Assembly: GCA_012959995.1 (NCBI GenBank)
Contig: DUCC01000009.1
Location: 45,910 to 109,909, forward strand
Reading direction: 5' to 3'
Length of the DNA stretch: 64,000 bases
Source of the DNA: Acidimicrobiia bacterium
GTDB lineage: Bacteria; Actinomycetota; Acidimicrobiia; Acidimicrobiales; MedAcidi-G1
The translations under genes were made by a program, and so were the position numbers. The notes beneath the pieces are model-generated. The model was not told the DNA's origin, made no database searches, and worked only from the letters and a program-made list of their open reading frames with translations. Positions 47,078 through 54,947 of the stretch are shown piece by piece; positions within the stretch are counted from its first letter, which is position 1; each line of letters opens with the position of its first letter.

Positions 47078-48940
47078 ATGGTTGAGCGTCCCCCCACTGG
47101 CACTATCCCCGATGCGCCGGGCTCGTACCAATTCTTGGACCCTTATGGGCGGGTTCTTTACGTCGGCAAAGCCAAGAGTTTGCGTAGCCGCTTAAATAGT
47201 TATTTCGGGCGGCGGGATCGCCTGGCGGCCCGTACCGCCCAAATGCTGGATGAAGCGGCCACCGTGGAGTGGATTCAAGTAGCTAATGAACTCGAAGCGC
47301 TCATGTTGGAGTTCAGCCTGATCAAAACCCACGACCCGCGTTTCAACATTGATCTCAAAGACGACAAGAGTTACCCGTATCTGGCTATCACCGTGGACCA
47401 AGAGTGGCCACGAGCTTTGGTGGTGCGAGAGCGCCGCCGTAAAGGGTCCCGATATTTTGGCCCCTACGGCCAAGCGGCGGCTATCCGAGACACCTTGGAC
47501 CTTTTGTTAAAAACTTTTCCGGTGCGTACCTGCCCAGACACCAAACTGCGTGAGCATCAACGAGCCGGGCGGCCGTGTTTGTTGTTTCATATTGAAAAAT
47601 GTTCTGGACCATGCGTGGGGGAGGTCAGTAGTGAAGAATACCAAGGCATGGTTAGCGACTTGATGCGGGTTATCGGCGGCGACACCAAAGAAGTCGAAGT
47701 GCGCCTACAGGGGCAGATGGATGCGGCTTCCCAAAGTCAGGAATATGAAGCGGCGGCCCGGCACCGTGATCATTTGATCAGCGTGCGGCGAGCCTCGGAA
47801 AAACAACAAATGGTGGGCACCGGTAACGAGTCGTTTGATCTGATTTCGGTAGCGGGCGACCAACTCGAAGTAGCGGTGCAGGTATTTACCGTTCGTCACG
47901 GCCGGGTGGTAGGGCGCAAAGGTTCCATCGTGGACCGAGTATCCGACCTCAAAGAGCCAGAACTTTTGGCACAGATCGTGGCCGGCCATTATCGAAATGA
48001 GCCGCCCCAAGGGGTACCCCGCTGGGTTTACGTCGCCGAAATGCCCGCCGATCAAAAGCTTTTAGAAAAGTGGCTCAGCAACGAGCGGCAAGGACCAGTG
48101 GGCTTTCGGGTACCGCAGCGCGGTGGCAAGCGAGACCTCCTCAAAACCGTGACCATCAATGCCGAAGAAGAGTTCATCCGGCACCGCATGAAACGGGCCG
48201 CTGACCACAACAGCCGGGCCCGAGCCTTAAACGAACTCCAAGTAGCCCTCAACTTGCCCGCTGCCCCGTTGCGCATCGAGTGCTACGACATGAGTCATCT
48301 GCAAGGCACCGACTACGTGGGGTCTATGGTGGTCATGGAAGATGGTCTGCCTAACAAAAACGAGTATCGCCGCTTTAAAATTCGCCACGTGGAAGGCAAC
48401 GATGACTACGCCGCCATGGAAGAAGTGTTAACCCGCCGTTTGACGGCCTTCCTAGAAGAAGAGAAGCTTCCAGTCACTGAACGCTCCGGCCGGTTCGCTT
48501 ACCCGCCGCAACTGTTGTTAGTAGATGGCGGCAAAGGCCAGTTGTCGGTGGCTCAACGAGTGGTTGGGCAATTAGGCCTAGCCGACCGAATACCGGTGGC
48601 TTCGCTGGCCAAACAGTTCGAAGAGGTGTACCGCCCGGGAAGCAAGGCACCAATTTTGTTATCAAGAACCTCCGAGGCGCTTTTTTTACTGCAGCGCATA
48701 CGCGACGAATCGCATCGTTTTGCCGTCACCTACCACCGCCAGCTTCGCGCTAAACGCATGACCGGTTCGGTACTCGACGACATCGCGGGTTTAGGCCCCG
48801 AGCGTCGTAAAAAACTGGTTAAAGAACTGGGCGGGGTGCGGTCAATCCAAAATACTTCGTTGGAGGATTTGCTGGCCTTGCCCTGGCTACCCGATGCCGT
48901 GGGGCAAGCGGTTTACGCCAAAATGCACGCCGAGGGTTGA
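47078..48940 (+). CDS. uvrC: UvrABC system protein C (excinuclease)
   Basis: Dual-incision nuclease of nucleotide excision repair, 620 residues. The GIY-YIG domain (residues about 10-90) has APGSYQFLD and VLYVGKAKSLRSRL. Next are FGPYGQAAAIRDTLDLL, a Cys-bearing stretch CLLFHIEKCSGPC, and the UVR motif EYEAAARHRDHL (about residue 210). The RNase H-like domain has ECYDMSHLQGTDYVGSMVV and LLVDGGKGQLSVA. C-terminal helix-hairpin-helix motifs are LDDIAGLGPERRKKLV and SLEDLLALPWL. ATG 47078 was chosen; longer frames overlap the nadA start. It is convergent with the EamA gene, 4 nt apart. Confidence 0.97.
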   Translation: MVERPPTGTIPDAPGSYQFLDPYGRVLYVGKAKSLRSRLNSYFGRRDRLAARTAQMLDEAATVEWIQVANELEALMLEFSLIKTHDPRFNIDLKDDKSYPYLAITVDQEWPRALVVRERRRKGSRYFGPYGQAAAIRDTLDLLLKTFPVRTCPDTKLREHQRAGRPCLLFHIEKCSGPCVGEVSSEEYQGMVSDLMRVIGGDTKEVEVRLQGQMDAASQSQEYEAAARHRDHLISVRRASEKQQMVGTGNESFDLISVAGDQLEVAVQVFTVRHGRVVGRKGSIVDRVSDLKEPELLAQIVAGHYRNEPPQGVPRWVYVAEMPADQKLLEKWLSNERQGPVGFRVPQRGGKRDLLKTVTINAEEEFIRHRMKRAADHNSRARALNELQVALNLPAAPLRIECYDMSHLQGTDYVGSMVVMEDGLPNKNEYRRFKIRHVEGNDDYAAMEEVLTRRLTAFLEEEKLPVTERSGRFAYPPQLLLVDGGKGQLSVAQRVVGQLGLADRIPVASLAKQFEEVYRPGSKAPILLSRTSEALFLLQRIRDESHRFAVTYHRQLRAKRMTGSVLDDIAGLGPERRKKLVKELGGVRSIQNTSLEDLLALPWLPDAVGQAVYAKMHAEG

Positions 48941-48944
48941 ACCG

Positions 48945-49784
48945 CTAACCCAAAGCGATGAGAGCGCTGGCGGCCACCGCTCCGAACAACCCTAGGACTT
49001 GTATCCGTTGAAGACTTTCTTTAAGTATCCAGCGAGCCAGCAACACGGTGGCTGCGGGGTAAAGCGAACTCAACACCGCCACCAGGCTCAAAAGCCCCCG
49101 GTTGGTAGCCATCAAGAAAGCCACGTTGGCCACCACATCGGCTACCCCGGCGCCGACCACTAAGACGGTGACTTCTCGCTCCGGCCAAAACGAACGTTTA
49201 GGACCGAAGGCCGCCACTACCAAAAAGGTCACGGTAACTAAACGGGCGCCCACCAACGGCCAAGGCTCGGTGGCGGCAGAAGTGTTGTCAATAACGATGA
49301 AGAACCCGGCGAAACTTACGCCAGCCAGCAGCGATTCGGTAATAAGCCACGGAGGCAAGGGGGCCAAGTTTTGCTTTTCTGGCGTATGGCGAGAGATCAA
49401 AAGAATGCTCACTAGCCCCAGGCCGATGCCCAGCAAGTGAAGCGGCGAAAGGTGTTCGCCAAAGCCCAACCCCCAAAAAACCGGAATGATGGCCGCAGCC
49501 ACGGAAGTAATCGGTGCCACCACGGTCATGGGGCCTCTGCTCAAACTGTGGTAGATCAAAAATATTCCGACCAAACCAAAGAGGCCGCTTATTGCCCCCA
49601 GCCCTAAATCCACCCAGAGAAACTGGTCAGCCATAAAGGGCACCAAACCCAAAACCAAAACGAAGCCCACCAGATGAGAGGTAGCGATAACGCTGAAAAC
49701 CCCGGTTTTTCGTGCGGCTGCTCCGCCCATGAAGTCGCCGGCTCCAAAAAGGCCCGCACTAATTAACGCAAGAAAAGCAGCCAT
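48945..49784 (-). CDS. EamA/DMT-superfamily transporter
   Basis: A 279-residue inner-membrane protein with about ten hydrophobic helices arranged as two EamA repeats (about residues 1-130 and 145-279), each ending in the family-typical P/G-rich helices (SLSRGPMTVVAPITSVAAAIIPVFWG; GLLSLVAVLSSLYPAATVLLA). The second repeat ends ILKESLQRIQVLGL. Such proteins export metabolites or amino acids; the substrate is unknown. ATG 49784 has TAGGAT 8 nt upstream on the minus strand; a longer frame to 49928 would overlap the divergent methyltransferase. Confidence 0.88.
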   Translation of the reverse strand: MAAFLALISAGLFGAGDFMGGAAARKTGVFSVIATSHLVGFVLVLGLVPFMADQFLWVDLGLGAISGLFGLVGIFLIYHSLSRGPMTVVAPITSVAAAIIPVFWGLGFGEHLSPLHLLGIGLGLVSILLISRHTPEKQNLAPLPPWLITESLLAGVSFAGFFIVIDNTSAATEPWPLVGARLVTVTFLVVAAFGPKRSFWPEREVTVLVVGAGVADVVANVAFLMATNRGLLSLVAVLSSLYPAATVLLARWILKESLQRIQVLGLFGAVAASALIALG

Positions 49785-49832
49785 GGCGAGCCATCCTAAG
49801 GAATTGTTCGCACAACATGGCAACCTGTGGTC

Positions 49833-50576
49833 ATGAACGGAGTAAACAGTTTGGACCCCTGGGAAAAACACGCCCAATGGTGGCAAGAGGGTTTTACCGA
49901 GGGAGCCGACGAAGAGTACACGGAACAAATTTTGCCGTTAGCTAGCGCCTTGCTCGAGGGCTATGAAGAGGTCCTAGATTTAGGCGCCGGCGAAGGGCAG
50001 ATAAGCCGTTTGCTGGCCGCACAGGGTTCGCAGGTGGTCGGTGTCGACCCCAGCAACGCCCAAGTAACTGAGGCGCAACGCCGTGGTGGGAGCCCGGCGT
50101 ATTTGCGGTCCTTGGCCGACGGGCTGCCTTTTGCTGATCAAAGCTTTGATGCCGTGGTGGCCTGCCTAGTTTTTGAACACATTTTGTCGGTAGATGAAGC
50201 CATAGCCGAGGTGGCTCGAGTGCTGCGCCCCGGAGGCCGGTTCTTATTTTTCCTCAACCATCCGCTCATTCAGACCCCGGACAGCGGTTGGGTGGACGAC
50301 CAAATCATGGAACCTCCCGAGCAGTATTGGCGTATTGGCGCTTACCTTGGTGAATCTATTGAAATGGAAGAAGTAGACAAAGACGTGTTTTTGCCTTATG
50401 TGCATCGGCCCTTAAGTCGCTACGTCAACGCCTTGGCCGAAGCCGGGTTGATGCTGCAACGCATGCACGAACCGGCCCCACCGGAAGGCTTTTTGCGCCG
50501 GGTCGGCCAGTACGGATCGGCGGCGGCTATCCCTCGTTTATTGGTGTTGGTCACCGAACGAACCGACAGCGTCTAG
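49833..50576 (+). CDS. class I SAM-dependent methyltransferase
   Basis: A 247-residue methyltransferase with LDLGAGEGQISRLLAAQG (about residues 48-65), the acidic residue in VVGVDPSN, DGLPFADQSFDAVVACLVFEH and VLRPGGRFLFF. The C-terminal part has YWRIGAYLGESIEMEEVDKD and YVNALAEAGLML. It resembles small-molecule methyltransferases; the substrate is unknown. GTG 49827 two codons earlier is possible. It lies between uvrC/EamA and rapZ where actinobacteria usually have other genes. Confidence 0.85.
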   Translation: MNGVNSLDPWEKHAQWWQEGFTEGADEEYTEQILPLASALLEGYEEVLDLGAGEGQISRLLAAQGSQVVGVDPSNAQVTEAQRRGGSPAYLRSLADGLPFADQSFDAVVACLVFEHILSVDEAIAEVARVLRPGGRFLFFLNHPLIQTPDSGWVDDQIMEPPEQYWRIGAYLGESIEMEEVDKDVFLPYVHRPLSRYVNALAEAGLMLQRMHEPAPPEGFLRRVGQYGSAAAIPRLLVLVTERTDSV

Positions 50577-50579
50577 CAT
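50574..50579 (+). promoter_or_regulatory. -10-like box TAGCAT before rapZ
   Basis: TAGCAT lies exactly 6 nt before ATG 50586, with no Shine-Dalgarno between. Confidence 0.45.
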
Positions 50580-50585
50580 CAAACC

Positions 50586-51434
50586 ATGAGCAACGTTCTG
50601 GTAGTTACGGGGTTATCGGGGGGAGGCCGTTCAGAGTTTGCTAAAGACCTCGACGATCTCGGATGGTATGTCATGGATCGCGTGCCGGCCGATCTGTTGG
50701 TAAAAATGGCCGACCTGGCTGGGGCCCCGGGTACTCCATGGGAAAGAGTGGCTTTTACTTTGCGTCCCGATAGTCAACAAGGCGAAACGCTGCAGGCTAT
50801 TGAAGAACTGCGTTCCACGGTAAATGGGCTACAAGTAGTCTTTTTGGATTGTTCCACTGAGGTGTTGGTGCACCGCTACGAGAACACCCGCCGCCCGCAT
50901 CCCTTTGGTGTTGATTCAGGGCTGGAAGGGGCTATCGAAGCCGAGCGCAGCAGTTTGGAACCCGTGCGTTCTATTTCTGATCTGGTTATTGACACCTCTG
51001 AACTCAATGTGCATCAGTTGCGAGAAAAAGTCGACGCTCTCTACGGGCAAGCCCATGACCACCCGATGCGTATCGCCGTAACCTCTTTTGGTTTTAAACA
51101 TGGAGCTCCTCGAGACGCCGACATGGTGTTGGACTGTCGTTTTTTGCCGAATCCGCATTGGGAAGAAGATCTCCGCAACTTGAGCGGTTTAGATGCACCG
51201 GTGCAAAACTTTGTGGAGGGCCAAGACCTCACCGAGCCCTTCTTGATGCACTTGTACGGGATGTTGGCCGTGTTGCTGCCGGCCTATGTCGCTGAGGGTC
51301 GGTCGTTTCTTTCCTTAGCTTTTGGCTGCACCGGCGGCCATCATCGGTCGGTGGCCATCGCCGAAACGGTGGTCAGTCATCTTCGCAAGCAGAGTTTTGA
51401 CCCGTTGGTCACCCATCGCGACATCAACCGGTGA
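50586..51434 (+). CDS. rapZ: RapZ/YvcJ-family nucleotide-binding protein
   Basis: P-loop protein; in E. coli RapZ is an adaptor that targets the sRNA GlmZ for cleavage, and in Gram-positives YvcJ affects competence and phosphorylated metabolites. The 282-residue protein has the P-loop GLSGGGRSEFAKDLDDLG (residues 9-26), with Arg in place of the usual Lys, as in other actinobacterial members. It also has VMDRVPADLL, LVHRYENTRRPHPF and the C-terminal signature FGCTGGHHRSVAIAE (about residue 253). Normally yvcK and whiA follow; here gap follows after 130 nt. Confidence 0.94.
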   Translation: MSNVLVVTGLSGGGRSEFAKDLDDLGWYVMDRVPADLLVKMADLAGAPGTPWERVAFTLRPDSQQGETLQAIEELRSTVNGLQVVFLDCSTEVLVHRYENTRRPHPFGVDSGLEGAIEAERSSLEPVRSISDLVIDTSELNVHQLREKVDALYGQAHDHPMRIAVTSFGFKHGAPRDADMVLDCRFLPNPHWEEDLRNLSGLDAPVQNFVEGQDLTEPFLMHLYGMLAVLLPAYVAEGRSFLSLAFGCTGGHHRSVAIAETVVSHLRKQSFDPLVTHRDINR

Positions 51435-51481
51435 TAATAAGGGACGAAGCAGGATTTTAGTGTGACCAATCTCTCAGAGTT

Positions 51482-51501
51482 TTGGGGTGCGAGCACCCCA
51501 A
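51482..51501. promoter_or_regulatory. GC-rich hairpin in the gap leader
   Basis: TTGGGGTG (51482-51489) and CACCCCAA (51494-51501) form a perfect 8-bp stem with loop CGAG, in the leader before gap. It may be a regulatory mRNA element or a rapZ terminator, although no T-tract follows. Confidence 0.45.
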
Positions 51502-51529
51502 GAAGCGAGTAGCAATGAACCAACCAACG

Positions 51530-51543
51530 CTGGTGGCCACCAG
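51530..51543. promoter_or_regulatory. 14-bp perfect palindrome upstream of gap
   Basis: CTGGTGGCCACCAG is its own reverse complement and lies about 6 nt before the AGGAGG-like ribosome-binding site of gap (51549-51553). It could be an operator or a site occluding translation initiation. Confidence 0.45.
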
Positions 51544-51564
51544 GCCACAGGAGGCAAAAATATT

Positions 51565-52692
51565 ATGACCATTCGTGTAGGCATCAACGGCTTCGGCCGC
51601 ATCGGCCGTAACTTCTTCCGGGCTGCTCGAGCCAGCGGGGCGGACTTCGAGTTCGTGGCCGTCAACGACTTGGGCTCTGTAAAGACGCTGGCCTTTTTGC
51701 TGGGCAATGATTCGGTACACGGCACCCTTGATGCCAAGATCCGCACCACCAAAGATTCCATTGTGGTCGACGGCCACAAGATTCGTGTCTTCTCTGAACG
51801 TAACCCAGGAGACATTCCGTGGGGCGAGTTAAACGTTGATGTAGTGATTGAATCCACGGGCTTTTTTACCGCTCGTGATCAAGCGGCTTTACACCTCAAA
51901 GGCGGAGCCAAAAAAGTTATTATTTCGGCTCCCTCTGGCGACTGTGATGCCACCTTTGTGGTGGGGGTCAACGACGATAGCTACAACCCAGCAAAGCATC
52001 ATGTGATCTCTAATGCCTCGTGTACCACCAACTGTTTCGTCCCCATGATCAAGGTACTGGACGACAAATTCGGCGTGGTGCAAGGCTTCATGACCACTAC
52101 CCATGCCTACACCGGCGATCAAAGCCTTGTGGATGGCCCGCACAGCGACCTGCGTCGGGCACGAGCAGCGGCGGTAAACATTGTGCCTACCTCTACGGGG
52201 GCAGCGCGGGCTACCGCTTTGGTCATGCCCAAGATGAAGGGCAAACTTGACGGCATCTCTTTACGGGTCCCTATCCCTGACGGTTCGGTTACCGACTTTG
52301 TGGGCACGCTGAAAAAGGCGGCCACCGCAGAACAAATCAATGCCGCTTTCGCGGAAGCCGCACGAAAAGGGCCTTTAGCCAAGGTATTGGATTACAGCGA
52401 AGATCCGTTGGTGTCTTCGGACATCGTGGGCCGCCCCGCATCGTGCACCATTGATGGGGACATGACCATGGCCACCGGCAACATGGTGAAGGTTCTGGGT
52501 TGGTATGACAACGAGATGGGCTACTCCACCCGCATGGTGGATTTGACCAAAATCGTGGGCACTCGTCGTACCAAGAAAACCAAGGCCGGCAAAAAAGCGG
52601 CAGCCAAGACGCCTGCAGTTAAGAAGGCGGCGGCGAAGAAGCCTGCAGCGAAAAAAGCTCCAGCCAAGAAGGGCGCCAAGCGCGGTAAATAG
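51565..52692 (+). CDS. gap: glyceraldehyde-3-phosphate dehydrogenase with Lys/Ala-rich tail
   Basis: NAD-dependent glycolytic enzyme. Residues 1-333 are a complete GAPDH: INGFGRIGRNFFRAA, VAVNDLGSVKTLAFLL, ISAPSGDCDATFVVGVN, the catalytic Cys in SNASCTTNCF (about residue 157), the catalytic His in TTHAYTGDQSL, and WYDNEMGYSTRMVDL near the end. It is followed by about 42 extra residues of Lys/Ala/Pro repeats (KKAAAK, KTPAVKK, KKPAAKK, KKGAKRGK), like histone H1 or the DksA-like protein at base 1. Normal GAPDH ends near residue 335. CAGGAGGC precedes ATG 51565. pgk starts 5 nt after the stop. Confidence 0.96.
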   Translation: MTIRVGINGFGRIGRNFFRAARASGADFEFVAVNDLGSVKTLAFLLGNDSVHGTLDAKIRTTKDSIVVDGHKIRVFSERNPGDIPWGELNVDVVIESTGFFTARDQAALHLKGGAKKVIISAPSGDCDATFVVGVNDDSYNPAKHHVISNASCTTNCFVPMIKVLDDKFGVVQGFMTTTHAYTGDQSLVDGPHSDLRRARAAAVNIVPTSTGAARATALVMPKMKGKLDGISLRVPIPDGSVTDFVGTLKKAATAEQINAAFAEAARKGPLAKVLDYSEDPLVSSDIVGRPASCTIDGDMTMATGNMVKVLGWYDNEMGYSTRMVDLTKIVGTRRTKKTKAGKKAAAKTPAVKKAAAKKPAAKKAPAKKGAKRGK

Positions 52693-52697
52693 TCCTC

Positions 52698-53822
52698 ATG
52701 GATGTTCCGTCTTTAGAAGATCTGGGTGATCTGTCGGGCCGCCGGGTGTTGGTGCGTTGTGATTTCAACGTGCCCATTCGTGGCGGGCAGATCACCGATG
52801 ATCTCCGTATAAAAGCGGCCTTACCCACGCTGAAGTACCTCGTGGATGCTGGGGCGTCGGTAACGGCTTGTTCCCATTTGGGGCGCCCCAAAGGCCAACC
52901 CGACCTGGCCTATTCCATGGAACCGGTTCGCCAGCGCCTGGCGAAGTTACTCCCTGGGGTTGCCTTGTTGGAGAACCTGCGCTTTAACCCTGGGGAAACC
53001 AGCAACGCCCCAGATTTTGTGGCCGAGTTGGTGGCCGGCCAAGATGCCTATGTCAACGATGCGTTTGGGGCATCGCATCGAACGCACGCCTCAATAGTGG
53101 GCCCGCCGTTGCACCTCCCTTCGGCCGCTGGGCGCCTGTTGCAACGCGAGGTAGAGGTTCTTGGTGGGCTACGCAATTCGCCTCGACGGCCCTTTGTGGG
53201 CATTATGGGCGGCGCCAAGGTGAGCGACAAACTTGGGGTCATCGAGGCCCTGCTTGGGGTGGTCGACGAGTTAATTATTGGCGGCGGCATGTGCTTTACC
53301 TTCTTGGCCGCTCAGGGGGCCTCGGTGGGGGCCTCGCTGCTGGAAGAAGACATGATCGATACTTGTCGCCGTTTGTTGGACTCCGGAGCCAACATTCGCT
53401 TACCGATGGATATCACCGCTTTGGGCCCGGGTGGCAAAATTGGCGATCCAGAAGCCGGGGGAGAGGTACGCCAAATGGGCAAGTCCTTGCCCGACGGCTG
53501 GATGGGGTTAGACATCGGCCCCGGTACGGCGGTTGATTTCTGCGACGTCATCACCAACGCTCGAACAGTTTTATGGAATGGCCCCATGGGGGTTTTTGAA
53601 GATCCTCGTTTTGCTGCCGGCACCCAAACGGTGGCCGAAGCAGTTGCTGAGTGTCGAGGCTTTACCGTGGTGGGGGGCGGCGACAGCGCGGCGGCGGCCC
53701 GCCAGTTTGGGGTGGCCGACCAAATGAGCCATGTCTCTACTGGCGGCGGAGCGGCCTTAGAATTAATCGAAAGCGGCGATTTGCCGGGCTTGGTGGCCCT
53801 GCGGAATGCCCAAAACTCTTAA
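52698..53822 (+). CDS. pgk: phosphoglycerate kinase
   Basis: ATP-forming glycolytic enzyme, 374 residues, slightly shorter than most. The N-domain has VRCDFNVPIRGGQITDD, SHLGRPKGQP, LLENLRFNPGE and VNDAFGASHRTHAS. The C-domain has GGAKVSDKLGVIEALL, LWNGPMGVFE and the nucleotide site VVGGGDSAAAARQFG, ending STGGGAALELI. It lies between gap and tpiA in the standard order. Confidence 0.97.
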   Translation: MDVPSLEDLGDLSGRRVLVRCDFNVPIRGGQITDDLRIKAALPTLKYLVDAGASVTACSHLGRPKGQPDLAYSMEPVRQRLAKLLPGVALLENLRFNPGETSNAPDFVAELVAGQDAYVNDAFGASHRTHASIVGPPLHLPSAAGRLLQREVEVLGGLRNSPRRPFVGIMGGAKVSDKLGVIEALLGVVDELIIGGGMCFTFLAAQGASVGASLLEEDMIDTCRRLLDSGANIRLPMDITALGPGGKIGDPEAGGEVRQMGKSLPDGWMGLDIGPGTAVDFCDVITNARTVLWNGPMGVFEDPRFAAGTQTVAEAVAECRGFTVVGGGDSAAAARQFGVADQMSHVSTGGGAALELIESGDLPGLVALRNAQNS

Positions 53823-53859
53823 ATCTGAGAATCAAGAACTAGAGGCCAGGAGGCCAGAA

Positions 53860-54636
53860 GTGTCGAAGCGTAAACCGTTAATAAGCGGTAACTGGAAAAT
53901 GCATCACAACCATTTTGAAGCGATTCAGATGGTGCAGAAACTTTCTTACTTAATTAACCCCGGCGACTATGAAGCGGTTGATGTTTCTATCCACCCACCG
54001 TTTACTGACTTGCGTTCGGTGCAGACGGTTTTGGAATCAGATCGTATTCCTGTTGTTTTGGGGGCCCAGAACTGCCATTGGGAAGAAAAGGGCGCCTTCA
54101 CCGGCGAGGTGGCACCCACCATGTTGGCCAAAATGAACGTTTCTCTGGTGATTGTGGGCCATTCGGAACGTCGTGAACTATTCGGCGAAACCGACCAGCA
54201 GGTCAACAAAAAAGTAAAAGCGGTCCTCAAAGCAGAGATGACCCCTATTTTGTGTTGCGGTGAAACCCTCAAAGAACGCGAAGCGGGGGGCACGGCCGAC
54301 AAAGTGTCCGGGCAAATCAAAGCAGGTTTGGCGGGCCTCAAAGCTGAACAGGTTGCGGGCTTGGTTATTGCTTATGAACCCATTTGGGCTATTGGTACGG
54401 GCCGTACAGCAACGCCAGAAGATGCCCAGGCGGTATGTGCAGCGATCCGCCAGGTAGTGGCCGACGGTTGGAAAGATGCGGCAGATTCGGTGCGCATTCA
54501 GTACGGGGGTTCGGTAAAGCCCGCTACGGCACCCGATTTGATGCGTCAACCAGATATTGATGGCGCTTTGGTGGGTGGAGCAGCGCTGGACCCTGACGAA
54601 TTTTCTCGTATCATCAACTATCGCTTAGTCGGCTAA
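53860..54636 (+). CDS. tpiA: triosephosphate isomerase
   Basis: TIM-barrel enzyme interconverting the triose phosphates. The 258-residue protein has the catalytic Lys in SGNWKMHHN (about residue 13), the His in VIVGHSERRELFGE (about residue 102) and the Glu in AYEPIWAIGTGRTAT (about residue 174), with YGGSVKP and GGAALDPDEF. GTG 53860 was chosen because CAGGAGG lies 6-10 nt upstream; a longer frame from ATG 53806 would add a non-conserved 18-residue extension overlapping pgk. Confidence 0.95.
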   Translation: MSKRKPLISGNWKMHHNHFEAIQMVQKLSYLINPGDYEAVDVSIHPPFTDLRSVQTVLESDRIPVVLGAQNCHWEEKGAFTGEVAPTMLAKMNVSLVIVGHSERRELFGETDQQVNKKVKAVLKAEMTPILCCGETLKEREAGGTADKVSGQIKAGLAGLKAEQVAGLVIAYEPIWAIGTGRTATPEDAQAVCAAIRQVVADGWKDAADSVRIQYGGSVKPATAPDLMRQPDIDGALVGGAALDPDEFSRIINYRLVG

Positions 54637-54650
54637 GGCGCTGACCCCGA

Positions 54651-54656
54651 TAGCCT
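54651..54656 (+). promoter_or_regulatory. -10-like box TAGCCT before secG
   Basis: TAGCCT lies 7 nt before ATG 54664, so secG may have its own leaderless transcript besides read-through from tpiA. Confidence 0.45.
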
Positions 54657-54663
54657 GTACCCC

Positions 54664-54891
54664 ATGATGCTTTATCTCACCATTTTCCTTCAGGTCTCTT
54701 CTGGCTTGGGCTTAATCTTCCTCGTCTTGTTGCACAGCGGTAAAGGCGGCGGTTTGTCCGACATGTTTGGCGGCGGTGTGGGAGCCCAAACTGCTGGTTC
54801 GACGGTGGTTGAGCAAAACTTAGATCGCATTACCATTGTGACGGCACTGGTTTTTGCCTTCACTACGGTGGGGCTTTCGTTGCAGTTTTAG
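54664..54891 (+). CDS. secG: preprotein translocase subunit SecG
   Basis: Small membrane subunit of the SecYEG channel. The 75-residue protein has two hydrophobic helices (residues 2-22 and about 54-73) joined by the conserved LLHSGKGGGLSDMFGGG loop. secG after tpiA is the usual actinobacterial context. Confidence 0.93.
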   Translation: MMLYLTIFLQVSSGLGLIFLVLLHSGKGGGLSDMFGGGVGAQTAGSTVVEQNLDRITIVTALVFAFTTVGLSLQF

Positions 54892-54935
54892 TCTTTGCTG
54901 CTCTTGCCATGGTTCGGTGGGGCGTTGGTTGTCTG

Positions 54936-54941
54936 TAAACT
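54936..54941 (+). promoter_or_regulatory. -10-like box TAAACT before the hydrolase gene
   Basis: TAAACT lies exactly 6 nt before ATG 54948, with no ribosome-binding site between. Confidence 0.45.
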
Positions 54942-54947
54942 CTGCCG

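Noticed and set aside
46886-47131. N-terminal extension of nadA by 82 codons
   Set aside because: It crosses the divergent uvrC start, is not like other NadA proteins, and ATG 46885 has its own ribosome-binding site.
50594-50611. Treating the Arg-containing P-loop of RapZ as a loss-of-function change
   Set aside because: Arg at this place is, to my knowledge, usual in actinobacterial RapZ proteins, so it is not a defect.
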